DNA of 64,000 bases from Chlorops oryzae (GCA_020466095.1 CM035807.1:15497485-15561484), one strand, 5' to 3'. Positions 49,196 to 61,457 are shown, counted from the stretch's first letter. Numbers and translations: made by a program. The notes: a model not told the origin generated them from the letters alone.

Positions 49196-50889
49196 GATTC
49201 AGACCCAACTGGCTAGCAAACCACACAAGCAAAACGTTTGTTTCGCGGTTCCGCTTCAATAAAAAATTCCGTAATGAAAATTCAAGATCATTTCGAAAAT
49301 CACAATTTTTACGGCACTGAAATCACAGGCTTTAAAAACGACAAGAACTACTCAGATGCTCAAACAATTATGAGGCGAAAATTTTTCCAATTAAAGGTGA
49401 TTTTTTTATTGTAAATTTTTCTATTGAAAATTGGAAAACGGGTTGATGCATTTAGGCCCATACCTTCATATCGGTTTTTCCTCCCCTTCGTGTTCCTCTT
49501 CATCCTGACAGTTTCCTGAAAAAAAATCAAAAACAGCGGCTCGTTAACCTTCAAGCGTAAGAACAGAAACAATTTTTTAAAATTACATAAGTAAATAAGA
49601 TGAATTTTTTGCTTTCCAATTATTTCAAAATACGTAAAAAAATGGTTATAACGATACCGCCTATAACGATTATCGGTTTTATAGCGATGAAACAATTTTT
49701 GGAAAGTTTGGTTTCGCTATTCTAAACCTTCTTAATTTCTGTTACCGGTTTAAAGGATTAATGGTTTAAAAATAAAAACGAAATGGGATTTTGTGGTTCC
49801 CTTTCGAAAATTTGTTAAACCGAATTTTCACCGTAAATTTAATAAATTTTTTTGAGGAAATTTTGGAAACCGGGATTGAAATTTTTGAAAAAGATTGGTT
49901 TGTAAAAATTCTTCCCCCGGAAATATTTAGCCGATTTAAAAAAGCTAGCCACAGGTTTAAAATTTCTCCAACAGGGCCCCAAACCATTCTTTTAAATTAA
50001 ATTTAAGTCGAAATTATGATATTTTCCAGAAAGGGAATAATTTTTTTAAAACCAAAATTTTTCAAAAAAAAAAAAAAATTTTGTTAATTTTGAATGAAAA
50101 ATTTTTAAAATTTTTTTCCCCTTTGGGATTCGTGAAAACCCGATTTTTAAAGAAAACTTAAATTTTATTAAATTCCATTAAAAATTTAAATTTGTAAAGT
50201 TTAACAAAAAACACCAAAAAGAATTTTGGAAAATTTCCTATTTTTAAAATTTTCCCCTTTTTTAACAAAAAAATCCCGGATAAGAAACCAAATACTCAAA
50301 CCTTAAAACCAATAAATTTCAACTTTAATTCCGGTAAGCTTCCCATTTTTGTTTATTAACACCTTTTCCCGGGTCCGGTCGGGTCTTTTCGAAGAAATTT
50401 TAAATGAAAAAAAGGGGGAAAAATTTCCTTTTTTTTGGTTTTTTTTTTCCCTTCCTTCCCCAAAAGGAAAAAAATTTTGGGTTTTTTTTAATTTAAAAAC
50501 CCACATGAAAAAATATTTCGGGAATTTTATTTTTTCGGAAAAAACCTTTTTCCCAAAACCAGCAAGGGTTTTTCCATTTTTTCAAATTTTTTAATTTTTT
50601 GAAAATGCGGCCCTTATTAAATTAATTGGTTTTTTCAATATGGGGCTTGGGTTTTAAACAGAATATAAAAAAAATTTAACTAAAAAAATTAAATTCGGGC
50701 CCCAAAGGAAATTTAACTAAAGAAAAAAAATTTTTTCCAAACATAAAAAATTTTAAAATTTTAGGGTAACAAAAAATTTTAAAATTAAAATTTTAAATTA
50801 CAAATTTACAAAAAACTTTAGAAAACCCTTTAAAAGCAAAAAATCAAACTTGTTTTTTTTTTGGGAAAAAAAGGAAATTTTTTTTTTTA

Positions 50890-51325
50890 AATTTTTGGGG
50901 TTTCGAACCTAGGTTTGGAATCTTTTTCGGTTTCCCGTTTCCATTTTCCCCAGGTTTCCGGTTGTTTAAAGTTTGAAAACCACCATTTCCCATGGGTTTT
51001 TTTTTGTTCCGAAGGGAATTAAATTTGTGCTTTGTTTTGGGGAAAACCAAAGCCGTTTTTCCCCTTTTTTTGTGCCGGTTTTTGTTCCCTTGGATTTCCC
51101 CGGTTTTTTTGCCCATTTTGCCAATAAAAAGGCGGGTTGGAAAAAAAAATCCCCAGGGAAAAAAAAATTACGAAAACCAAAAATTTTATTCACCCCCTTT
51201 CATTTTTCGGAAAGTTTGGTTTTCCTTAACAACCCGGTTCGCCAATTGGGTTCTTTTCCAAAGGTTTTTGAAACCGCGGTGGATTTTGATTTCGGGGCCA
51301 TTTTGTTTGCCTAATTTCTTTGGAA
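50890..51325 (-). pseudogene. Distorted copy of the chitin-binding-like gene
   Basis: Parallels 60623-60892 (for example AACCCGGTTCGCCA and TGTGCCGGTTTTTGTTCC) but reading frames are destroyed by numerous indels. May be assembly noise rather than a true pseudogene. Confidence 0.6.
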
Positions 51326-51840
51326 ACCATTCCAAACTTGGAAGTTAAAAAAAAAAAGGGCCGAAATATTTTTTCAACGAAAATATTAAAAAAATTTTAA
51401 AAATTTAAAATTCACTTGCTCTCGGTCCATCGATAGATGTCGGATAAATTTATTCGATCGAATTTAATTAGACCGGATTATCGATGGCACGACGTCAATT
51501 ATTATTTGCCTATATTCTCGTCTTTACCTTTTCCAAATATTTTATTTATACACGGGGAATATTAATTTTGCGGTTTCACCGTCCGCCATGCACATGTGCA
51601 TCGAGCAACTTTCACGAGTGTAATGTGCTAAGTTGTGCAATAATATTTCAAATCACAAGCGTACAAATGTATGTATGTATTTACACCCCGAAAAATTGAA
51701 ATAAACTCGTACTGCCCCAATATTTCGTCTACACTTGACTCGAGTCATGACATTACTCATAGAAATTCTCGAGCGAATTCGCGTCGCGAAATGACAGAGA
51801 CTCGTATGCGTCTCGTTGGGTTGTGAGAAGGCCTTAAATA

Positions 51841-51925
51841 CAGTGACTCTCTCTTAAGCGGACACCTATTGGACCGAAAAATATGTCCGTTTTAAGAGGA
51901 GTGTCCGCAAGGAGAGAGTACACTG
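51841..51925. mobile_element. pogo/Tigger-like mini-MITE, flank copy 1
   Basis: Same 85-bp snap-back as at 61373-61457, starting CAGTGACTCTCTC (one base missing) and ending GAGAGAGTACACTG, flanked by TA. Confidence 0.7.
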
Positions 51926-52854
51926 TATTTTTTTTGCTTCTATGTTTGAGGCACCGAAATAAAAGCTTTTAAAAAATTTTAAAAATAAAATAAAAATTTC
52001 TAAAAATTTCTTTAACCCTTTAACCCTTTGGAGTCTCTCGAGACAGACATACATGTGTCTCTTACTATTTTTTCTTTAATGTTGAAAAGCTAAAGGATCT
52101 AATTCATCGAAAATAAACTGTCTTTTCTGGCAGTGGGCGAATATCGCCCATTTTCTTTTATGATTAATACCTGTGTGCCAAATTTGAAACCGCCGGGGAT
52201 TGGGCACCAAAGCCGTTTGGGAAAAAGTAGAATCCGGCCCCAAACAAACCTCGGTGGAGTGAACACAAAATTTTCGATTGTGGTGAACAACCTTGATAAT
52301 AAGAACAGGGCTTTCAAAAATTAGTTCACTCATCCAGACTCCACTGTATTCTAAATCTAAAGGAGCTCAGTTCTAGCTATAACAAGAATTCGCACAAAAC
52401 TTATATCCCTGCTTACGATGGGTATAAAAACAATGCAGATCATTGCCATTTAAAGTTTTTAATGAAATTCCCCCATCGTTGGATAAATTTTTTCTATAAA
52501 TTTTATAATTTTAAAAATCACTTTCCATTTAGCTTTTAAAAATTTCTAACAAACTCCATGCATATTGTAATCTTCATTTCGCATGAGAAACTAAAAAAGA
52601 GATTAACGTGCTAACAAACACAAAAAAAAGCGAGCCTCATAAAGCTTATATATTATTTCCTTCCATTAGCTGGAAAAAATTCTCCAGCAAAGCTTTTCGA
52701 TTTTGCTCCAGCGAATATACCATTTAGATTATTTACATTTGGAATTTACACATTAAGCTTAATGCTTGGAGGTGTGATATTTAAATACCTTGAAAGCAGA
52801 TTTTCGCATAACCAGATGTTTTAAATAATTCTTTTTTATTTCAATTAAAGGTGA

Positions 52855-53140
52855 AATATTAGAGGGAAGAGAGACGGGGAGAGAAGGGGAATAGGAGGGA
52901 GGAGAGAGGGAAGAAAGGGAAGAGGAGGGAGAGAGGGAAAAGGGATAAAAAGAGAGGGAAAAGGAGAAGAAAAAGAAAGGAAAAGAGAGGAAAAAGAACA
53001 AAAGAGGAAAGAAGGAAAAAAGAGGAAAAAAAAAAAAAGAGAGGAAAAGAGAGGAAAGGAGAGGAAAAAAGGAAAAGAGAGGAAAAGGGAGGGGAGAGGG
53101 AGAGGAAAAAGAAGAAGTGAGGGAGGGAGAGGAGGAGAGC
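52855..53140. repeat. Polypurine (GA/GGA/AAAAG) tract, flank copy 1
   Basis: About 285 bp almost without pyrimidines on the plus strand. Minus-strand Ser/Leu/Pro/Phe open frames here are low-complexity artefacts. Confidence 0.9.
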
Positions 53141-54500
53141 AAAATATTTTTGGAATTTTTTTAAAACAGGGCGCCTACCGGTGCTGAAATTTAAAAAAAA
53201 AAAAAAATGTTTGATAAAAGCTCAACTCAAAAAAAGGGGCCCCCAAAAATTCCAGCCACTGTAAAACGCCACTGCTTGCAGAATTTTTACTTAATTGAAA
53301 ATTACAAAAATGACATTCACCTTGGCAATGGAAATCTTTTGAGCTAATAAATAGATAAGGTAAAGCCGGCCAGCTTGCCAAATTCATTGATAATGATCAC
53401 GTATTTAGTTTTGCTTTCCTACATAATTACAGGCATGTCAAAAGGCCGCTATAAAATTTGAAAATTTCATGGTTATTCATTTTTCATTTTAAATTTTTTA
53501 AAGTAAAAATACATCATGCCTCTGAAATCGTGCGGAAAGGTAAAAAAAACAACTAATGGATTCGAAATAAATCAAGTTGCTATGCACAGGTACACTCGGA
53601 AAATGTTGGTGTTGTGCCCGGCATATTTTGGGATAATTGAAAATTTTTCAATAAAATAATGAAAAATAATTCAAAATTAATTGAATTAAAATAAGTTTAG
53701 TAAGTTAAATTAAGTGATAGTTAAGCAGAGATCAGCGCCAAGTCACTCCACGGAAGTTTTTGGAAAATTTTTTTAACATTTAAAAATTAACACATTTCCT
53801 GAAGATTGCTCTTCAAAGACGATTTCTAATCAGTGTTGCACTGTTGTCTTTTTCTGGATAATCTGCCAAGGCCAAAAAGGAATTTAGGAAGTTTTCTCAT
53901 TGGCAGATTAATCCAGAAAAAAAAAAAACAGTGCAACACTGATTACAATATTATTTTCAGGGTTCGGAACCATTTGCGTTGGGTTGAAAAACTTCGTGCA
54001 TACCAAAGGGTAATTTTTTTTTTTTTCGTCTGATTTTTGGTAAAAATTGATCCGGTTTTGAAGTGGAAAAACGGTATTAAAGGAGCAATCAGATAGATTC
54101 CGTGTACTTGAAGAAGGTTAAGTATTAATTTTTCTATATTTAAATATAAAAATGTCCAAAATTTTTTTTATAGGTATGAGAATTATGGGCCACAAAAGTT
54201 AAAAAGAAGTGAAAAAAATCGTTAAAATTTTTCCAGATTTTTGCAATTTGTACCGACTTGAAGGAGTTTTTTTGGATTAATATGTATAACAAATTTTTTC
54301 GAGTGACGGGCTAGAACTTTGTCATAGATAAGAAAGCAAAATATTGAACGCGTTACGAGATATAGCTATAAGTAAGGCGCAACTTAATTCTTGGCCCCAA
54401 TTTTTGAGACCGATTTAAAAACGGAAAAAAAACAAAAGGGAAATCCCTGCCAGTTCAAAATCTTAGGGCACAATTTAGTGGTTGCACTGTGTAACCATTA

Positions 54501-55110
54501 GCTTTGTTTTTTTTTTATAATCTGGAAAAAAGCTTCCTGAGGCCCGCCATTTTGTTAGTTTGTTAAGAAAATGTTCCTAACCATTTGATAAAAATAATTT
54601 TTTTGTCCTTATTGTGTTAAGATGAACCTACAAGGATTTTATGATCATTCATGTCAAGGGCCGAAATTAAAGATTGAATTTTTATTGTCTTATGAAAAAC
54701 AAAATTCCTAAAAATTTCCATTCAATGTCTCTTCATAGGTATGTGGAAAGTCTAGAAAAAGAACCATTTTCTATGACATAGATATAATCCCAATTTTGTA
54801 TGGCTCTTTTAACCCACACGAATTCACAAACATATCAGATATATTAAAAGAGATATGGGGTAGGAAAAAAAAATTGAAATGAGCAATCAAATACGAGCAG
54901 TTCACATTGCTCAGGAAGTACCCCGGAAAAAATTTAAGGTTATATCAACGCGTGGACTCAATAAAGATATTTCTTAGGCTAATGTCTGCCTGTTATCGCA
55001 TTTTATTTGAAGTTCTTAAAAATTTAATCAGTTTCTTAACTCACGTGTCAGATAGACTTCTTCGAGTGTGCTTAAGAATTGTACTCATTTTGCAAGACAT
55101 TACGTAAAAG
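54501..55110. other. Unique segment between flank F copy 1 and array 2
   Basis: No recognised gene or repeat. The window ends exactly where copy 2 would enter this segment, so whether it is also duplicated cannot be told. Confidence 0.5.
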
Positions 55111-57200
55111 GACCAAGGGTAAAAAGCTTATCAAAAGCAGTGTTTGCTTGCTAGGTGTTTATCTTACTAGCATGTTAGAATAGGCCAAGTCCTTAGTGGA
55201 GGCAGTGGGCGTGCCAAAAAGTCGGGAAGTTAAATTTTAACTTTTCCAACTTGGGGCCAAAATTAAGTTTCCAATGGGGTCCCATGGGTTAAAAAAGGGT
55301 TTTCCCGTTTTTGTTGGGGTTGGGTGTTCGATTTCGAAAATTTTTTGGGAATCTCTTAGATCTAGAGATAGAAGCGTCCATGCCAATTTCAAGACCCTAG
55401 GGTAACTCCTTCTATGATTTACCAAGAAATGTATGGAGGTTAAGCGCTTGAACTCCATACATTTCTTGGTAAATCATAGAAGGAGTTACCCTAGGGTCTT
55501 GAAATTTGGCATGGACGCTTCTATCTCTAGATCTAAGAGATTCCCAAAAAATTTTCGAAATCGAACCACCCCAACCCCCTCAAACAGAAAACGGGTTTTT
55601 CTAAAATCCACAATTTTGAACCCACGGGACCCACATTCGGAATTTAGCTTACTTTTGGCCCCAGAGTTGGAAAGTTCAAATTCGTAACGCTGCCACGCCT
55701 ACTTTTTGTGCTACGCCCTCTTAAAGTCCTTTATCAGATATTCGTGACGTAAGAGCAGACTTAAGACGCGAACGTGAAAAAGCTTATCAAAAGCATGTGT
55801 ATTCGCTATGCTAGTGTTTGAGTCTTAGCTATGCATGTTATCTGAACTAGGCTCATACGTCACGAATTAGTGACAGAGGTCTTTGAGTGGGCGTAGCACA
55901 AAAAGTAGGCGTGGCAGAGTTACGAAGTTGAACTTTTCCAACTCTGGGGCACACAATTAAGCTAAATTCCGAATGTGGGTCCCATGGTTCAAAATTGTGA
56001 TTTTAGAAAACCGTTTTCTGTTTGAGGGGGTTGGGGTGGTTCGATTTCGAAAATTTTTGGGAATCTCTTAGATCTAGAGAAGAAGCGTCCATGCCAAGTT
56101 CAAGACCCTAGGGTAATCCTTCTATGATTTACCAAGAAATGTATGGAGGTTAGCGCTTGAACTCCATACATTTCTTGGTAAATCATAGAAGGAGTTACCT
56201 AGGGTCTTGAAATTTGGCATGGACGCTTCTATCTCTAGATCTAAGAGATTCCCAAAAAATTTTCGAAATCGAACCACCCCAACCCCTCAAACAGAAAACG
56301 GGTTTTTCTAAAATCCACAATTTTGAACCCACGGGACCCACATTCGGAATTTAGCTTACTTTTGCGCCCCAGAGTTGGAAAAGTTCAAATTCGTAACGCT
56401 GCACGCCTACTTTTTGTGCTACGCCCTCTTAAAGTCCTTTATCAGATATTCGTGACGTAAGAGCAGACTTAAGACGCGAACGTGAAAAAGCTTATCAAAA
56501 GCATGTGTATTCGCTATGCTAGGTGTTTGAGTCTTAGCTATGCATGTTATCTGAACTAGGCTCATACGTCACGAATTAGTGACAGAGGTCTTTGAGTGGG
56601 CGTAGCACAAAAAGTAGGCGTGGCAGAGTTACGAAGTTGAACTTTTCCAACTCTGGGGCACACAATTAAGCTAAATTCCGAATGTGGGTCCCATGGGTTC
56701 AAAATTGTGCATTTTAGAAAACCCGTTTTCTGTTTGAGGGGGTTGGGGTGGTTCGATTTCGAAAATTTTTTGGGAATCTCTTAGATCTAGAGATAGAAGC
56801 GTCCATGCCAAGTTTCAAGACCCTAGGGTAACTCCTTCTATGATTTACCAAGAAATGTATGGAGGTTAAGCGCTTGAACTCCATACATTTCTTGGTAAAT
56901 CATAGAAGGAGTTACCCTAGGGTCTTGAAATTTGGCATGGACGCTTCTTTCTCTAGATCTAAGAGATTCCCAAAAAATTTTCGAAATCGAACCACCCCAA
57001 CCCCCTCAAACAGAAAACGGGTTTTTCTAAAATCCACAATTTTGAACCCACGGGACCCACATTCTGAACATAGCTTAATGTTGTGCCCCAAAGTCGGAAA
57101 AGTTTAACTTTGTACCGCTGCCACGCCTAATTTTTGTGCTACGCCCACTCAAAGTCATCTTTTAGATATTCGTGACGTAAGAACAGAGTTCAGACACCAA
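55111..57200. repeat. Second palindromic array, 3 dyads
   Basis: Same monomer and orientation as the large array; dyad centres near 55441, 56153 and 56867. The left 220 bp (55111-55330) is compressed and distorted. The right edge shows the same diverged terminal half-unit as the first array (AAAGTCGGAAAAGTTTAA, GTAAGAACAGA), followed by flank F. Confidence 0.95.
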
Positions 57201-57736
57201 CTGGCATAGCGAACACACAAGCAAGAACGTTTGTTCGCGGTTCCGCTTCAATAAAAAATTCCGTAATGAAAATTCAAGATCATTTCGAAAATCGACATTT
57301 TTACGGCACTGAATCACAGGCTTTAAAACGACAAGAACTACTCAGATGCTCAAACAATTATGAGGCGAAAATATTTTCCAATTAAAGGTGATTTTTTTAT
57401 TGTAAATTTTTCTATTAGAAAATTGAAAACGGTGTTGATGCATTTAGGCCCATAGTCTTCATATCGGTTTCCTCTTCGTGTTCCTCTTCATCCTGACAGC
57501 TTCTGAAAAAATCAAAAACAGCGGCTCGTTACCTTCTAGCGTAAGAACAGAGACAATTTTTTAAATTACATAAGTAAATAAGATGAATTTTTGCTTTCAT
57601 TATTTCATAATACAGTAAAAATCGGTCATAACGATACCGCCTATAACGATTATCGGTTATAGCGATGAACATTTTTGGCAAAGTTTGGTTCGCTATTCTA
57701 ATTCTTCTTATTTTCTGTTACCGGATATAGCGATTA

Positions 57737-59685
57737 CACTAGTTTACAAAAAATAAAAAGTTGTGCGACCTGGCCCATCTGATGGTCATTTCTAAAGTAA
57801 AATTTTGTGCTGAATCCGAATATGTCATCAAAAAATTTTTAAGTAGAATAGTTTTTGAGAAATGGGCTATTTTCGGTTTTTTGAGTTTTGAAAAAAAGTA
57901 TGGTTAGTAAATTGCAATTCTCTCCGAACATATTTAACCGATTCTAAATTTTAAGCTACGAATTTAAAGGCAGTTAAATTATCTACCAACAATGCCCAGA
58001 ACATTCTTTAATCCAAATATACACGTAGAAGCTATTGATGAAGTTTTCCAGAAATTTGTTTAATTTTTAACAAAATTTCAATAAAAAAATCACTTTCAGT
58101 CTAATTTGCACCATGAAAAAATTTTTAAAAATTTTTTTTCTTTCTTTGGCTTCGAAGAACGATCTTTTAGGAAGAGAGGAAGCTTAATTTGATTAAATTC
58201 GCATTAAAAATGTGAAAGTTATAAGTAATTAAGCAAATATACACAAAAATTGATTTTGTTTAATTTCTATTTTATTAGAAATGGCTCAAGTCCCCTTTTT
58301 TTCTACTATGGAGGGAACCTGTTTCCCGGATAAGAAACCAGCAGTACTCTCCCATCATTGCCTCATCCCAAAAACCTTGATAGCGGCGTTCTATGGCTTT
58401 TAATTGCTGGTGGAAGCGTTCGCCATGTTCATCGCTTTCATCACCAAGATTTTCCGGAAAGAAATCCAAATGGGAGTGCAGGAAATGAATTTTCAAAGAC
58501 ATGTTTACTCCTGTTGCGATTAAACGTGATTAATTATATATAGGTTAGGAGGAAAAAAGGAGTTTACCGATTTTATTGTAGTTTGTAAGCAGATCGTCGA
58601 CGATGTTTTTATAGTTTGGGCTTTTAAAATTTCCCAAAAAAGATGAAACCGTTAAACAAAACGAGTCCCATGCTTTTGTTTCATCTACTGACATAATGGA
58701 TCTAAATTTGAGGTCACTTATTAGTTTTTTAATTTGAGGGCCCACAAATACGCCCTCTTTTATTTTGGCATCCGATAAGTTCGGAAATACTGCTTTCAAA
58801 TACGTAAATGCAGCGTTATTTCTCAGTTGCAATGTCTTTACGAGATTTTTAAAAAGTCCTAATTTGATATGTAACGGCGGCATTATTATTCGGTCTTGTT
58901 TGACGAGAGGTTTACATTTAACATTTTCTTTGCCTACATCAAAACTGGTCCTTTCCGGCCAATGTTTTTGAACATAATGCTTTGTCACCTCAAGAAACAT
59001 TCAAATTTTTAACCTTTCTTGATCTAACCGCCAGCCATAGAACGCCGCTATCAAGGTTTTTGGGATGAAGCAATGATGGGAGAGTACTGCTGGTTTCTTA
59101 TCCGGGAAACAGGTTCCCTCCATAGTAGAAAAAAAAGGGGACTTGAGCCATTTCTAATAAAATAGAAATTAAACAAAATCAATTTTTGTGTATTTTTGCT
59201 TAATTACTTATAACTTTCACATTTTTAATGCGAATTTGATCAAAGTAAGCTTCCTCTCTTCCTAAAAGATCGTTCTTCGAAGCCAAAGAAAGAAAAAAAA
59301 TTTTTAAAAATTTTTTCATGGTGCAAATTAGACTGAAAGTGATTTTTTTATTGAAATTTTGTTAAAAATTAAACAAATTTCTGGAAAACTTCATCAATAG
59401 CTTCTACGTGTATATTTGGATTAAAGAATGTTCTGGGCATTGTTGGTAGATAATTTAACTGCCTTTAAATTCGTAGCTTAAAATTAAGAATCGGTTAAAT
59501 ATGTTCGGAGAGAATTGCAATTTACTAACCATACTTTTTTTCAAAACTCAAAAAACCGAAAATAGCCCATTTCTCAAAAACTATTCTACTTAAAATTTTT
59601 TTGATGACATATTCGGATTCAGCACAAAATTTTACGTTAGAAATGACCATCAGATGGGCCAGGTCAGATTTGCTGTAAACTAGTG
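57737..59685. mobile_element. CACTA-type element with ~665-bp inverted arms and a partial coding core
   Basis: 1949 bp, CACTAGTTTACA to TGTAAACTAGTG, with perfect TTA duplications (57734-57736, 59686-59688). Arms 57737-58399 and about 59037-59685 are inverted copies; the core 58400-59036 is single-copy. It carries the two-exon minus-strand gene described separately. Terminal sequence and TTA target match the MITEs at 125-433 and 26885-27636, so this is a better-preserved, internally deleted relative. Confidence 0.88.
58275..59000 (-). CDS. Transposon-encoded protein fragment (LKIHFLHSHLDFFPENLG family), two exons
   Basis: Minus-strand exons 59000-58568 and 58510-58275 join across a 57-bp GT-AG intron: NYNKIG|VNMSLKIHF; 222 residues. 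Motifs: PPLHIKLGLFKN, FTYLKAVFPNLSDAKIKEGVFVGPQI, SLKIHFLHSHLDFFPENLG, DEHGERFHQQLKAIERRYQG, EAMMGEYCW. I recognise this as a protein family scattered through arthropod genomes in many copies, but I cannot name its superfamily with certainty; its presence in a CACTA-type element suggests a transposase C-terminal region. The N-terminal part is missing, apparently removed by an internal deletion. The last ~35 codons sit inside the inverted arm and so also occur, on the opposite strand, near 59040-59160. Confidence 0.65.
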
Positions 59686-59888
59686 TTATCGGTAATAACG
59701 ATGGATTTTTGCTGGTCCCTTCGACATCGTTATAACCGATTTTCACTGTACATATATTTTTTACGAGGATTTTGAAACACGAGCCATTGAAATTTCGCCA
59801 ACGATTGTTTCGTAAATTCTACCACGGTAAATATAGACTCAGATGATGGAAAAAGCTATGCCGACAGTTTCAACAATTTCTCATTATT

Positions 59889-60112
59889 CAGGGGTGTCAC
59901 TGAAACCGATAGCTGTCGGAATTAGAATTTAAGTCGATTCAATTATCAGATATATATCACAGACAGCCGGATATAATAGGGTTCTGTGCAATTAAGAACC
60001 GACAATAGTTTCGATTCAAAACCAAAAACAACAAAATTTGTAATTTCTGTATGAAATATCTATCGGTTTTAATTCCGATTCCGACAGCTATCGGATTCTG
60101 TGACACCCCTGA
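59889..60112. mobile_element. Small TIR element (CAGGGGTGTCA ends)
   Basis: Left CAGGGGTGTCACTGAAACCG and right CGGATTCTGTGACACCCCTG are imperfect inverses with inner CGATAGCTGTCGG repeats also mirrored. hAT-like termini; flanking ATTATT/ATTATC gives only a weak target duplication. Confidence 0.65.
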
Positions 60113-60622
60113 TTATCTTAATTACGTATACCTACTCAATAACTTATTTTATCGTAACTTTTACATAAATTAATAATTTACACTTTGTCAAGTGTTCCAA
60201 TCAAAAAGACATCGCTACAAAGCAATTTTGAAGATATTGTCTAGTTTGTTAAACATTTTCCATTTAACAAAAAAAATCCGTTATAAGTAACTTAATGACG
60301 ATGCGGAAACTTAAACAATAAATTCAACTCATCACGATAGCAATCCATTAAAAATGTTTACTTAGCACTTTCGTCGTCGTCGTCGATAGAATATGACGAT
60401 CTTTGTTCTCTCAAGAATGTTATACCACATGAAAAATATTCGGAATTATTTCGGACTTCACAGCAGTTCATTCATTTTTATTTTGATGCGGCTATATATT
60501 GTTCATATGCTGTACAGATATAAATAACTAAAAATTATTCGGCAGATTAACTAGAAAATTTCACATATATAGGTACATATACATACAACTAGAACTAAGC
60601 AATCACTGTTGGAGGATTTTTT

Positions 60623-60896
60623 TTATTTTGGTCGACTAGGTGGATCTTTCGGTTCCGTCCATTCCCAGTCGGTGTAGTGAACACATTTCCCATGTTTGTC
60701 CGAGAATAATTGTGCTTGTGGACAGCGTTTCTTTTGTGCCGGTTTGTCTTGATCGGTGCATTGCCAATAGGCGGTTGGATCCCAGAAATTACGAAACAAT
60801 TTATTCACCTCATCGAGTGTCTTACAACCCGGTTCGCCATTGTCTTCAGTTTGACCGCGTGATGATTTCGGCATTGTGCTAATCTTGAACATCCAA
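60623..60896 (-). CDS. Small chitin-binding-like (CBM14/peritrophin-type) protein, terminal exon
   Basis: Minus-strand exon from the acceptor TTAACTCAG (60897) to a TAA stop at 60623; ATG at 60892 gives 89 residues. The spacing C-x(n)-YWQC-x(10)-CP-x(4)-F-x(6)-C (GCKTLDEV, AYWQCTDQD, KKRCPQAQLFSDKHGKCVHY) matches the core of CBM14 chitin-binding domains, with four of the usual six cysteines. The end is Pro/Lys-rich (EPKDPPSRPK). Known: such proteins bind chitin in cuticle, trachea or peritrophic matrix. No signal peptide lies in this exon. A strong donor (AAAAG|GTAAGA, near 61060 on the minus strand) could end an upstream exon, but its frame is not open, so the true N-terminus is unresolved. 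A second, distorted copy lies at 50890-51325. Confidence 0.55.
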
Positions 60897-61372
60897 CTGA
60901 GTTAAAAAAAGCGAAATATTTTCACGATATTAATTTAAAAATATTCACTTGCTCTCGGTCCATCGATAGATGTCGGATAAATTTATTCGATCGAATTTAA
61001 TTAGACCGGATTATCGATGGCACGACGTCAATTATTATTTGCCTATATTCTCGTCTTACCTTTTCCAAATATTTTATTTATACACGGGGAATATTAATTT
61101 TGCGGTTTCACCGTCCGCCATGCACATGTGCATCGAGCAACTTTCACGAGTGTAATGTGCTAAGTTGTGCAATAATATTTCAAATCACAAGCGTACAAAT
61201 GTATGTATGTATTTACACCCGCGAAAAATTGAAATAAACTCGTACTGCCACAATATTTCGTCTACACTTGACTCGAGTCATGACATTACTCATAGAAATT
61301 CTCGAGCGAATTCGCGTCGCGAAATGACAGAGACTCGTATGCGTCTCGTTGGTTGTGAGAAGGCCTTAAATA

Positions 61373-61457
61373 CAGTGTACTCTCTCTTAAGCGGACACCT
61401 ATTGGACCGAAAAATATGTCCGTTTAAGAGGAGTGTCCGCAAGGAGAGAGTACACTG
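61373..61457. mobile_element. pogo/Tigger-like mini-MITE, flank copy 2
   Basis: 85-bp snap-back: CAGTGTACTCTCTCTTAAGC at the left and GCAAGGAGAGAGTACACTG at the right, flanked by TA. The termini resemble pogo/Tigger consensus ends. Confidence 0.75.

Larger units (their letters stand above)
49080..54500. repeat. Array flank F, copy 1
   Basis: Corresponds in order and orientation to 57060-64000 (right edge of array, TTCCGCTTCAATAAAAAATT, TA-flanked MITE, distorted chitin-binding gene, pogo-like mini-MITE, polypurine tract, then the same distal sequence ending GTGTAACCATTA). Lacks the CACTA-type insertion of copy 2. Much of 49700-52300 is distorted by homopolymer inflation relative to copy 2. 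No intact gene is present. Confidence 0.9.
57613..59748. mobile_element. TA-flanked MITE split by a CACTA-type element
   Basis: Ends CAGTAAAAATCGGTCATAACGA and TCGTTATAACCGATTTTCACTG are imperfect inverses, flanked by TA on each side. Without the nested insertion it would be 184 bp. Termini fit the Tc1/mariner-pogo group. Flank copy 1 contains the same MITE uninterrupted (about 49633-49830). Confidence 0.8.

Noticed and set aside
52759..53142. Ser/Pro/Phe-rich minus-strand open frame
   Set aside because: Direct translation of the polypurine tract; low complexity.
61018..61100. Plus-strand start MARRQLLFAYILVLPF resembling a signal peptide, also at 51485
   Set aside because: It is antisense to the presumed upstream region of the chitin-binding gene, lacks a downstream domain, and the two copies diverge in frame.
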